From Tilletiopsis washingtonensis (Eukaryota > Basidiomycota > Exobasidiomycetes > Entylomatales), in the NCBI RefSeq assembly GCF_003144115.1, contig NW_020312007.1, positions 58,464 to 122,463 on the forward strand: 64,000 bases of DNA. The letters run 5' to 3'. The number at the start of each line of letters is the position of its first letter. Within the stretch, counting starts at the first letter, position 1. This document shows, piece by piece, positions 14,491-24,066 of this stretch. The notes beneath the pieces were generated by a model. It was given only the letters and a program-made list of their open reading frames with translations. It was not told the DNA's origin and did no database searches. The position numbers and the translations under genes are program-made.

Positions 14491-17400
14491 CTAGGTCCAG
14501 TTGAGGACGTCGTCGAACTCCGAGTCGAGGCCGATGCCCAGACCCAGGCCGAGGTCGCCCGAGGCAGTGCGCAGCTTGGCCTGCTGCTGAGCGGCGTCGG
14601 ACTGTGCAGCGGCCGGTGCATGGCCCTTGCCGAGCGGCACGTGCGCCCGATCGAGGCTGCCGGGCACGAGCTCGGTGGCCTGGTGGCCGCTGCGCCGCTT
14701 GGCAGACGTCGGCGTGCCGCGCAGCGAGACGTGCCGCGCGCCCGCGCCGAGCTGCTCGTCGAAGGTGGGTGTGCGCGGGAACGGGCTGCTGGACGGCGGC
14801 TCGTCGTCGCCGTATGTGCTGGTAGCCGGGCCGCCATGCACGCCACTGCTGCGGCGTGCACTGCGCCGCAGAGAGCCGAGATTCGTGCTGCTGGACGGGT
14901 TGCGCGAGCGCCGAGGCACAAGCTCGGGCGTGCTGGGGATGTCGGAGCTGTCGCGCGCCCGCGTGGCCGCACGCGTCGAGGACGTCGGCGAGCCGAGCGC
15001 CCAGTTGGGGTTGCTGTGGAAGCTCGACGCCGTGCCGGCCGTGTCGCCGGGCTGCGCCTCGACGCCGCCGGACGAGAAGACGAGCGAGGGCATGCCGACG
15101 CTGAAGCCGCCCGCATCGTTGCCGGCCGAGTCGTGCCCGAATGCTGCCGCAAGGAACGAGCTGCTCGGCGTGCCGAGGCCCCAGCCCGAGGCGCTGGTCT
15201 CGCGCATGCGGCTCGGCGTCTGCAGCGAGCCAGTGTGCGTGCGCTGGTGGCCCCACGGAGAGGCACCCGAGGGCAGGCGGGACGGCGTAGAGAACGGATC
15301 GTCGGGGTCGCGCATAGCAAAGCTGCTCTCCTCCTCCAGAAAGAGGCCGCCGTGCCCGCGTGCGTTGGACGTCTGCCGCGAAGCAGTGCCGGCGAGCGAG
15401 GCGTCCGAACGTCCTGAGCGCAGCGTGCGGCTGGGCGTGACGAAGGTCGAGCTCGGGAGGCGAGGGCTCGGCGTTCTTCGCTCGACACTGCCCTGCGGCT
15501 TGGCTGCGTGGGCGTCGAGGTTCCCGTGGCTCTGCCAGTCTGAGCGGCGCGAGAGCAGCACGGGCGTGGCGAAAGGGTCGTCGAGCGCCTGCGTAGGAAT
15601 GCGAGTGCGGCGCGTCGGGCTGCCGGCCCGCGCTGGCGCCTGCGGCCTCGTCGCGCTCTTGCGCTCGAGTGGCGAGCCCGGCTCGTTCTGGTGCCGCCCA
15701 ATGCGGCTGGCGCGGGCACGGGCCGTGGCAGCGGGCCTGGCCATGCTGCCGAGGTCCTGCGGGAGCGAGAGCGACGCAGACAGGCTCGGACCCAGATCGC
15801 CCAAGTTGCCCGAATGAGCGCTGCGCGCGACGTGCGGGCTGGGCGCCAGTGCGAGGCCGTCGAAGTAGCGTGCACTGCGCGCCTGCGCCGGGCTCTCGGT
15901 CGGGTGGGCAAAGACGGGCTGCTGATGCTGCGACTCTTGGCTGAGGCCGTACAGCTGCGAGTCGAAGGTGCCGTCGAAGGGCGTGACCGAGGCAGAGCTG
16001 AAGCCGTCCAGCGGCGTGAAGCCGACGGAGCCCGACGTGAAGCTGCCAGGCGTGAGGTCGGACAGGGCGCGTTCGCAGCAGCCGTCGCAGAACCACTCGT
16101 CGTCGAGCTCGGCCGTCGAGGTGATGCCAAGGCAGAAGATGTGGTACCAGCGGTTGCACACGTCGCACTGCACCATCGGGCTGAACTCCTCGTTGTGGCC
16201 GCACACGCAGCCAATGACGGACTGCAGGGGGATCTGCGCAATGCCGGCATTGCGCGCCGAGAGGTTGCGCGGCGTCACCAGCGGCACTGGCGCCGGCTCC
16301 GGCGCAGTCTGCTGTTGCACAGCGGCATCGAGGTCCGCCTTGGCTGCGGCGGCAGAGGCCAGCTTGCGCTCCAGGCGTCGCCGCGTCTTGGAGTCTGCGC
16401 GCGCCAGCTTGGCGGCGCCGGCAGCGCGGCGAGAGCGCTTGCGCGGGCTCACCTCGGGCATAAGGGCGCGCATGTCTGGCATCGAGTACGTGCGTGGGAC
16501 GGCGTCTCGCCGTGCGCGGTCGCGCAGAGCCTTGGCGATCATGGGATGCTGGTGCTGGTGCCGCAGCGAAGCGTCAGCTGCGAGCGAGGTGCCAGCAGAC
16601 AAGCCTGCCGGCGCTGCGTCCTCCTCGCTCGTGGCCAGCCAGCGGGCAATGCCGTCATGGCGCGCAGAGCGCTCCTTGACGACATGCTCGCCAGCTGCAG
16701 CCCAGGGGCCCTTGGGGTCGTCGGGCCAGTCGAGCGTCGGCAGACGAGCGTCGATGCCGGGGCCCAGACCGAGGCCCAGTCGTGGAGTGTGCTCAGAGGT
16801 CGTGAGACGTGATGAGGCGGGCGTCGTGCCGCTGCTTCGCAAGCCGAAGAGATCTGCGTGACCGTCGCGCAGAGCAGCACGCGGGACAGCACCGCTGACA
16901 CGAGGCAGCTTCTTGGGCGAGGGGGAGGGCGAGCCGCTCTCGCTGGCTGGGAAGTGGCTGGCGAGGCTGAAGCTCGGGCTCGGACCGAGACCGCCTGCGC
17001 AGGGCGTGTCCAGGCTCGTGGCCGAGGTGCTCGCCGAGCTCTCCGTAGCGGAAGAGCCAGAGCCGCCCGAGAATGCGACGTCGTGAGAGCGCAGAAGCGC
17101 AGCGGTGTCGGCGTCGGACGAGCTGCGAATGCGCGCGGCGACGTTGGGGTGCACAATGAGGCGCCCGCGGCCGCCGACGTCGACGGCCACGAGACTCGAG
17201 CCCGACGAAGCGCCCTGCTCAGACTCGCCGACTGGCCGGAAGAGCGCCAGTGGTCCAAGTGGGCCAGTGCTGCGCAGCGCATCGGCAAGAAAGAACTCGC
17301 TGGGGTCGGGCGAAGGGCTGGCGGGCGGCGCGGGCGCCTTTTCAGCCTTGCGGCTGCTGCCCGGCAGGCCCGCCGACGCCCAGCCGCCGTCGTCGACGAG

Positions 17401-17607
17401 GCTGGGTGCAGAGGCGTCTGCGGCGTCGGCGCGGCGCTTGCGCGGCGTCACGGCGGCGTGGCGCTTCTCGAGGCGCGGGAAGGTGTGCGGCGCCGGGCGC
17501 ACCGGCGAGTCCCAGAGGTCAACGCCGACACGGCGCCCGCGGCGCGGCGTGTGCAGCACCGAGGCCGCGACGGCGGCGGGCTCTGCGGCGACGTTGGCCA
17601 TGCCCAT
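14491..17607 (-). CDS. PHD-finger nuclear protein
   Basis: A single exon of 1038 aa. The frame stays open further upstream, but 17607 is the first ATG giving a protein-like N-terminus (MGMANVAAEP). One PHD finger is clear, near residues 450-505: CVCGHNEEFSPMVQCDVCNRWYHIFCLG followed by DDEWFCDGCCE, which supplies the C4HC3 zinc ligands. PHD fingers of this kind read methylated or unmodified histone H3 tails, so a chromatin role is likely. A basic KRSRRAAGAAKLARADSKTRRRLERKL block just before the finger could be a nuclear localisation signal. The rest is Ser/Pro/Gly-rich and disordered, with many TP and SP sites. No SET, bromo or other catalytic domain was seen, so the complex it belongs to cannot be named. 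Confidence 0.85.
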   Translation of the reverse strand: MGMANVAAEPAAVAASVLHTPRRGRRVGVDLWDSPVRPAPHTFPRLEKRHAAVTPRKRRADAADASAPSLVDDGGWASAGLPGSSRKAEKAPAPPASPSPDPSEFFLADALRSTGPLGPLALFRPVGESEQGASSGSSLVAVDVGGRGRLIVHPNVAARIRSSSDADTAALLRSHDVAFSGGSGSSATESSASTSATSLDTPCAGGLGPSPSFSLASHFPASESGSPSPSPKKLPRVSGAVPRAALRDGHADLFGLRSSGTTPASSRLTTSEHTPRLGLGLGPGIDARLPTLDWPDDPKGPWAAAGEHVVKERSARHDGIARWLATSEEDAAPAGLSAGTSLAADASLRHQHQHPMIAKALRDRARRDAVPRTYSMPDMRALMPEVSPRKRSRRAAGAAKLARADSKTRRRLERKLASAAAAKADLDAAVQQQTAPEPAPVPLVTPRNLSARNAGIAQIPLQSVIGCVCGHNEEFSPMVQCDVCNRWYHIFCLGITSTAELDDEWFCDGCCERALSDLTPGSFTSGSVGFTPLDGFSSASVTPFDGTFDSQLYGLSQESQHQQPVFAHPTESPAQARSARYFDGLALAPSPHVARSAHSGNLGDLGPSLSASLSLPQDLGSMARPAATARARASRIGRHQNEPGSPLERKSATRPQAPARAGSPTRRTRIPTQALDDPFATPVLLSRRSDWQSHGNLDAHAAKPQGSVERRTPSPRLPSSTFVTPSRTLRSGRSDASLAGTASRQTSNARGHGGLFLEEESSFAMRDPDDPFSTPSRLPSGASPWGHQRTHTGSLQTPSRMRETSASGWGLGTPSSSFLAAAFGHDSAGNDAGGFSVGMPSLVFSSGGVEAQPGDTAGTASSFHSNPNWALGSPTSSTRAATRARDSSDIPSTPELVPRRSRNPSSSTNLGSLRRSARRSSGVHGGPATSTYGDDEPPSSSPFPRTPTFDEQLGAGARHVSLRGTPTSAKRRSGHQATELVPGSLDRAHVPLGKGHAPAAAQSDAAQQQAKLRTASGDLGLGLGIGLDSEFDDVLNWT

Positions 17608-20600
17608 CGGCGGCGGGTGGAGCGAGTGTGGGGCTGAGAGGTGCGCACGTCTGTCAGCGGACGGAGGGGTGGGAAGGGTAGGAGGGCGTAGTAGAGACCA
17701 AGCTAGCGCACGCGACAAGACAAAAGCAGGCGCGCAGCGGCGGCCGCGGCAACTTCGCGGATGCGGCAGCAAAGGGCGGGCACAGCGCTGCGGCGACGGC
17801 ACTCCCCTCGAGCGCCGATCACAGGCAGGCCTCTTTGTTTGTGCTCGTCGCTCTTTGCTGTGAGCACAACAAGGAGGCCGATGTGACAGGTGCGAGGGCG
17901 CGAGGGCGTGCCTGTGCCGCATCAGGGTGCCGCCCGCGCGGCCGCAGACGCAGCCACCGCATCAGCGGCCGCGGCGGGGCAGGCAGGCGGCAGGCGAGCA
18001 GCCGCCTCGAGCTGCCGCGCCGCTCGCTCCTTCGCGCGCGGCAGAACGCAGCGCACCGCACGTCTGCCGCGGCACCGCACCCGTCCAGAGCACAGCTCCG
18101 CCATCCGAGATGCCCGAGCTGCTCGCAGCCTCGCTGCATGCTGACGCTGCGATCCTTGCAGCCTGACAGCAGCGCTCTGGCAGACTACTCACAGGTACTG
18201 AGGCAGGCGCTTGTGCGTGCGCGTGCTGGACCAGGGACGCGGCGCCGACAGGGGCACGGCCGGGGGCGAAGTGGTGCTCCTCTCTCTGCTGCCTCGTCAC
18301 CGCGTCACAGGGGCAGCAGGCGTGAGACGAAGTGGCTGGAGGCCGGACAAGGCCGCGACGAGCTCGCACAAGAGGCGAGAGGGGCACAGCGCCTTGTGCT
18401 CGCGGGAGCTGCGAGCTGCGGCTCCGTGAGGCGGGCGTTGTTCGTGCTGCGCTTGGTGCTGGAGCGCGAAGGCAGACAGCAGGGAGACTGCCCGGCGGAC
18501 AAGGCCGGCGTGTGCCGGTGCAGCAGAGCTCAAATGAGGCGCGCAGGAGCAGACTTGTGGATGCGAGGAGATGCAGAGGAGGCGTGGGCGCAGCGGTGTC
18601 GAGTCGTAGAAGCGAGTGAGGAGCGAATGAAGGGAGCACGAGGCGAGATGACGGGATCCGGGGCTGGGCGTGGAGGCGAAGCTGATGCGGGTTGCGACTT
18701 GTGGAGAGGAGGGCTGGTGGTGGTGGTAGGGTGTGTGACCGAGGATGAGAGGGTGGGACTGGAAGGGTAGGGCAAGGGCAGCGGCGCAGGTGGCTCAGGG
18801 CAGGGCCGGAGGGCAAACGGGCAAGCGGGCGCACACGCAGCAGCACACGGCTATCGAGATGCACCTGCAGCGCTCACGAGGGCAGCCTTCCGCCTCGAAC
18901 AGCGCTCCCGCACGCTCGGGGCAAGTCTGACTCTGACTGGGCTCGCACACTGGACTGGTACACGCTGGGCTGCTGCCTGCCCCGGCGACGCAGCAAGAGG
19001 CCGCGGGCGATGGCAGCTTGCAGGGGCAGGGGCAGCTCGGCAGTGGGCTCGCTGTCGCAGGCGCGTGTGCGACTTCGCCGAGCTCTTGCTGGCGCACGCT
19101 TCGCTCGCTCGCCTCCCCTCCGCGCCGGCAGCTCTCCTGCGCCTGCCGCTGCCCGCACGGCCATGCCCTCGCCCTCCACGGCGCCGGCCCACGCCGAGCG
19201 CTCCTGCGCACCCTCGGCCTCCAGACGCCGCACACCTGCCGATCTCGGAGTGATGCATTCAGCACCTCAGCACAGGCTTCAGAGGACTGGGCAGCGCTGA
19301 AACGGCCGCCCGGGGAGCGGCGACGGCACCATCAAGCTGCGCATGACAGACAGGACGCGCGCGGGCAAAGCTCCATGCGCCCGCTCCGACGCCACGATGG
19401 CGTCCTTCTCGGCTGCGGCGAGCGCCGCGAGGCTCGAGCGGCAAGAGCGCTGCCCGTGTGAGCCGCAGCAGCAGCGCAGAGCAGAGCTTCCTGCCGTCTC
19501 AACCCTCCTCGGCGCCTTCGATCCATCTCCGCCCTCTGCGCTTGTCTGGCGGCCGTTGCTCCGCTCGCTCGGTCAGCAGCCGGGGGAAGGGACGACGCTG
19601 CGTGCGAAGCCGGGAGCGGCTGGAACCGCACCTGTGGGCCCTGCGTGCTTGCTTTCCTGGCAAGCATGCCTGGCAAGCTGCGGAGCGAGCGAGGTGGCAA
19701 GCGCGGCTGCCGAGCTGGCCGCGCTGTGTGCTGCGTGGCGCTGCTCGCTGCCGCTGCACGGTGCGGGAGAGGCGTCCCTCGGCGTCTGCGGCTGGCCCGC
19801 CGGCGGCATGTGCAGCGCACGGCATCAGCGCCGGCAGCAGCCGCAGCGTCCAGAGGCAGCGAGCGGCACCGCTGCCAGCAGCCTCGGCGGCTCCGTCTGC
19901 CCGTCCACGCTGCGGCATGCTGCGGCCTGCGAGCTGGCCTAAAAGCTCCGACCTCGCAGGCGTCAGCGAGCATAGGGGCAGCCGCAGCGTTCGGCACCGC
20001 CGCTCTGGACCCGCGATTCAACTTCTACGAGCGCCGCGCGACAGCGAGCGCGCGCCATCTGCCGCTGCAGCGCGGCAGTCAGAGCATGCGTGCAGCAGCC
20101 GCTGCAGGGCCATGCATGCAGACTTGATCAGCAGTGCAGCTCAGCGATGCACAGCGCTGCAGACGCACCTCTCGCCGTCACCTCGGCAGCGCAGCGTCAG
20201 CCTGCAGCGGTTTTGAGCGAGCCTTGCGTGCGCAAAAGAGCGGCGGCTCGGAGCAGGAGCTGCGGCAAACGCGGCGAGGCGGGGGGCGGAAGAGGGCACC
20301 TGCATGCTGAGCCGCAGCTGCACCAGCAAGCCCCTTGCATGGCACTTTACGCGTCGCGTGGGAGCCACATGCGCGACGCGAGGCGCCTCGCAGCAACGCA
20401 GCGACGCTGGCCCGCAGCGGCAGAGACGCCCCTTCGCACGCCGCCCATCGCGGCCTCCCCGGCGAGTTGGCCGCCCCTCGCGGTGGAACGTGCGTCAACC
20501 CCCGCAAGCGAGCGCCGCCACTGCTCCTGCTGCTCCCACGACGCCGGCATCGCGATCGAGCTGTGGAGGGTTGGAGCAGCGGGCGGGGATGCCTTTGAGG

Positions 20601-20728
20601 GGCAGAGCCGCACGTGATCTTATCTGGCTGTTCCCGCGCACTGAGGCTGCGCTCGGGCCGCACCGGATTTACCTTTCGCTCGCTCGACCGTGCTCCGTCT
20701 CCCACCTCATCATCCTCAAGCCGCAGCC
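17608..20728. other. 3.1-kb divergent intergenic region upstream of urease
   Basis: The longest gene-free stretch of the window. Candidate frames are Arg/Ser/Ala/Cys-rich and lack conserved motifs. The minus strand of about 18600-18780 is strongly pyrimidine-rich, as in core promoters or leaders, and would suit a long 5' leader of the PHD gene. The stretch 20600-20728 serves urease. No tRNA, rRNA or transposon was recognised. Confidence 0.45.
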
Positions 20729-23700
20729 ATGCATCTCCTGCCGCGCGAGCGCGACAAGGTCTTCCTGCACCAGGTCGGCACGCTGGCGCAGAAGCGCCTG
20801 GCGCGCGGCCGCAAGCTCAACATCGCCGAGGCCACGGCGCTCATCGCGACGGTGCTGCAGGAGCGCATCCGCGACGGCGAGCACAGCGTCGCACAGCTGA
20901 TGCAGCACGGCAAGACGCTCCTCGGCCGCGACCATGTGCTGCCGGGCGTGCCGGAGCTGCTGCGTGAGGCTGTCGTGGCATCCGTCTGCCTGCTTGCCCA
21001 CTCACGCAGCTGCACGCAGACGAGGTCATGGTCGAGGGCACCTTCCACGACGGCTCCTTCCTGGGTGCGCTCGCAGCTCTCGAGGCGTCCGAGACTGTAG
21101 CTCACAGCTTGCCGTAGTGACTGTGCACGATCCCATCTGCACGCCGACCGGCTCACTGGCGGACGCGCTGTACGGCAGCTTCTTTCCGGCGCCCGACCAG
21201 AAGGTGTTCGCTCCGTACCAGCCGCCGACGTGGCTGCCCGGCGCCCTGCGCGTCAAGGAGAGCGGGCCCATCGTGCTCTGCCCATCACGCGCCCGCATCA
21301 CGCTGCAGGTGACAAACACAGGCGACCGGCCCATCCAAGTCGGCTCGCACTACCCCTTCGCCGAGACGAACGGCGCGCTTCGCTTTGCGCGTCTCGCGGC
21401 GCTCGGCTACCGCCTGGACATCGCAGCGGGCACGGCCGTGCGCTTCGAGCCAGGCGACAGCAAGCCCGTGAATCTGGTCGCCATCGGCGGCGCCCGCGTG
21501 CTCGCTGGCGGCTCTGCGCTCTTCTCCGGCCCGATCGAGCAGCTCAACCTAGGTGACGCTGGGGCTCGTCAGGCTCTGCAGGCGCGCCTGTCGCAGGCCG
21601 GCTTCCTCGACGCAAGTCCCGACGAGTACGCGGCGCTCGCGGCTGCTGCTGCACCGCCCGCGCATCGTCTCAGTCGCGAGCAGTACGCCTCGCTGTACGG
21701 CCCTACCACGGGCGACCGGGTCCGCCTGGCCGACACTGAGCTGTGGATCGAGGTGGAGCGCGACCTGACGAGCTACGGAGACGAGTGCAAGTTCGGCGGA
21801 GGTCAGTCAGCGCGAAGGTCACCTTCCGCATCGCACTCACCGAGGCGTCTGCAGGCAAGGTGCTGCGCGACGGCATGGGTCAGGCCTCGGGCCGCTCGGA
21901 CGCAGAGTGCCTGGACCTCGTCATCATCAACGCTCTGATCGTCGACTGGTCGGGCATCTACAAGGTACGTGTCCGCTCAGACATCAGCGGCATCATCGCT
22001 GACAGTAGCCTAGGCCGACATTGGCATCCGCGAAGGCTTCATCGTGGGCATTGGCAAGGCTGGCAACCCAGACATCATGGACGAGATCACCGAGGGCATG
22101 GTGGTCGGCAGCTGCACGGAAGGTGCGTCTGTTCGCGCAGCGGATCAGTTCATGGCTCACAGCCGCTGTGCCCAGTGATTGCTGGCGAGAAGCTCATCCT
22201 GACGGCGGGTGCGATTGATGCGCAGTGCGTCAGCTCGCTCGCGCCTGGTGGCCCCTATGCTGACGAGCGCCGCGCAGCGTGCACTTCATCTGCCCGGACA
22301 TCTGCGAGGAGGTGAGCGTGCCGCTTCGTACACCAAGACCCGGCGCTGACCTGTACTCCTCACAGGCTCTGGCCACTGGCATCACCTCGGTCATCGGCGG
22401 CGGCACAGGCCCCTCTGCCGGCACTTCCGCCACGACGTGCACGCCGGGCAAGGACCAGCTGCGCGCCATGCTGCGTGCGACCGATGGCGTGCCGCTCAAC
22501 TTCTGCTTCACGGGCAAAGGCAACGACAGCGGCGTGCCTGGCATCGTCGACCAGATCGAGGCGGGCTGCGCGGGCCTCAAGCTGCACGAGGACTGGGGCA
22601 CGAGTCCTGCCGTCATCGACAAGTGAGCAGCAAGCGCAGGCTGCGAGATATCCTGCTGACGCTGCCTCGTTCTGCGCAGCGCGCTCTCCATCGCTGAGAA
22701 GTACGATGTGCAGATCAACATCCACACCGACACTGTCAGTCTCTTACGCGCTGCGGAATGCAACAGCCGCTGACCTAGCCTTGCAGCTGAACGAGTCGTC
22801 ATTCGTGGAGGGCACCATTGCGGCGTTCAAGGGCCGCACGATTCACACGTATCGTGCGTACGCTCTATCGAGTCGCGAGAGCGCTGCTGATCACTTCTCC
22901 TATCAGACTCTGAGGGAGCTGGTGGCGGCCATGCGCCCGATATCATTCGGGTCTGCGGCGAGCCAAATGTGCTGCCGTCTAGCACCGTGCGTAGGACGCA
23001 TCGTTGTATCTAGCTTGTCAGCTCACTCTGCTTCGCTAGAACCCAACGCGGCCCTATGCATCTAATACGCTCGACGAGCACCTGGACATGCTGATGGTCT
23101 GCCACCATCTCAGCAAAGACATCGCCGAGGACGTGGCCTTCGCAGACAGCCGCATTCGCGTGAGCAGCCCGAGATTTGTCGCTCCATCACGCTGCTGACA
23201 CCCTTCCCAGGCCGAGACGGTGGCTGCGGAGGACGTGCTGCAGGACTCGGGCGCGATCAGCATCATCTCGTCCGACGCGCAGGCCATGGGCCGCGTCGGC
23301 GAGGTCGTGTCGCGCACCTGGCGCACTGCGGCCAAGATGCGCGAGCTGCGCGGGCCGCTGCCCGACGGCAAGGGCGGGCCCGATGCCGAGTTCCGCGACA
23401 ACGAGCGGGTGAAGCGCTACGTCGCCAAGTACACGATCAACCCGGCCATCGTGCACGGCTTCTCGCACATCACCGGCTCGGTCGAGGTCGGCAAGCTGGC
23501 CGATCTCGTGCTGTATCGGCCCGAGTACTTCGGCACCAAGCCCGAGGTGGTCATCAAGGGCGGCCAGATCGCCTGGGCGCAGATGGGCGATGCCAACGCG
23601 TCCATCCCGACGGTGCAGCCCATCTACGGACGGCCCATGTACGGCGCCAAGGCGTCGGCTGCGCCGCACAACAGCTTCAACTTCGTCAGCCGCGCGTCGA

Positions 23701-23927
23701 TCGAGCTGGGCAACATTGCCAGCTACGGCATCAGCAAGCGCGCCGCCGCCGTGCGCGGCTGCCGCACCGTGACGAAGCGCGACATGAAGCTCAACGACGC
23801 GCTGCCCGTGCTCACCGTCGATCCCGAGACGTACGACGTCACCGCCGACACGGGCAACGGGCCCGAGCTCTGCACCGTGCCGGCCGCCACGTCGCTGCCG
23901 ATGACGCAGGCCAGCCACCTCTTCTAG
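20729..23927 (+). CDS. URE1: Urease (nickel-dependent, single-chain gamma-beta-alpha form)
   Basis: Thirteen exons: 20729-20963, 21020-21064, 21118-21801, 21855-21964, 22014-22122, 22176-22224, 22278-22311, 22366-22622, 22680-22734, 22787-22853, 22907-22986, 23040-23159, 23211-23927; 853 aa, the usual length of fungal urease. It hydrolyses urea to ammonia and carbamate. The gamma region starts [10 protein letters not shown] and runs to [17 protein letters not shown]; the beta region has [10 protein letters not shown]; the alpha region starts [18 protein letters not shown]. Nickel and active-site motifs are complete once introns are removed: AHVHFICP (split by intron 6), the carbamylated Lys in [19 protein letters not shown] (split by intron 9), [13 protein letters not shown] (split by intron 10) and SSDAQAMGR. 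Three acceptors were chosen over nearby upstream AGs because only they keep the family sequence (exons 2, 3, 6). Confidence 0.95.
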
Positions 23928-24066
23928 CGCGTCCCTTCTCCCTCGTCACCGTAATGCAAGCGTCAAAGTCATGGGCCGAAGGGTGCCGTGTGATTGGATG
24001 CATGCTTGGTAAAGTAAAGTACAGATGAGGTGGGGTCTAGGGAATGAGGGCTGCGCCCTGCGCCGC

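Noticed and set aside
14144-16204. 686-codon minus-strand frame overlapping the PHD gene in another frame
   Set aside because: Arg/Gln/His-biased composition, no domain; the other minus frame contains the PHD finger.
17607-17922. Upstream extension of the PHD protein to 17922
   Set aside because: The extra peptide is Pro/Arg/His-rich with no ATG near its start and looks like translated C/T-rich leader.
20729-23927. Urease as a frameshifted pseudogene
   Set aside because: All apparent frameshifts coincide with consensus introns, and the spliced protein keeps every nickel-site motif.
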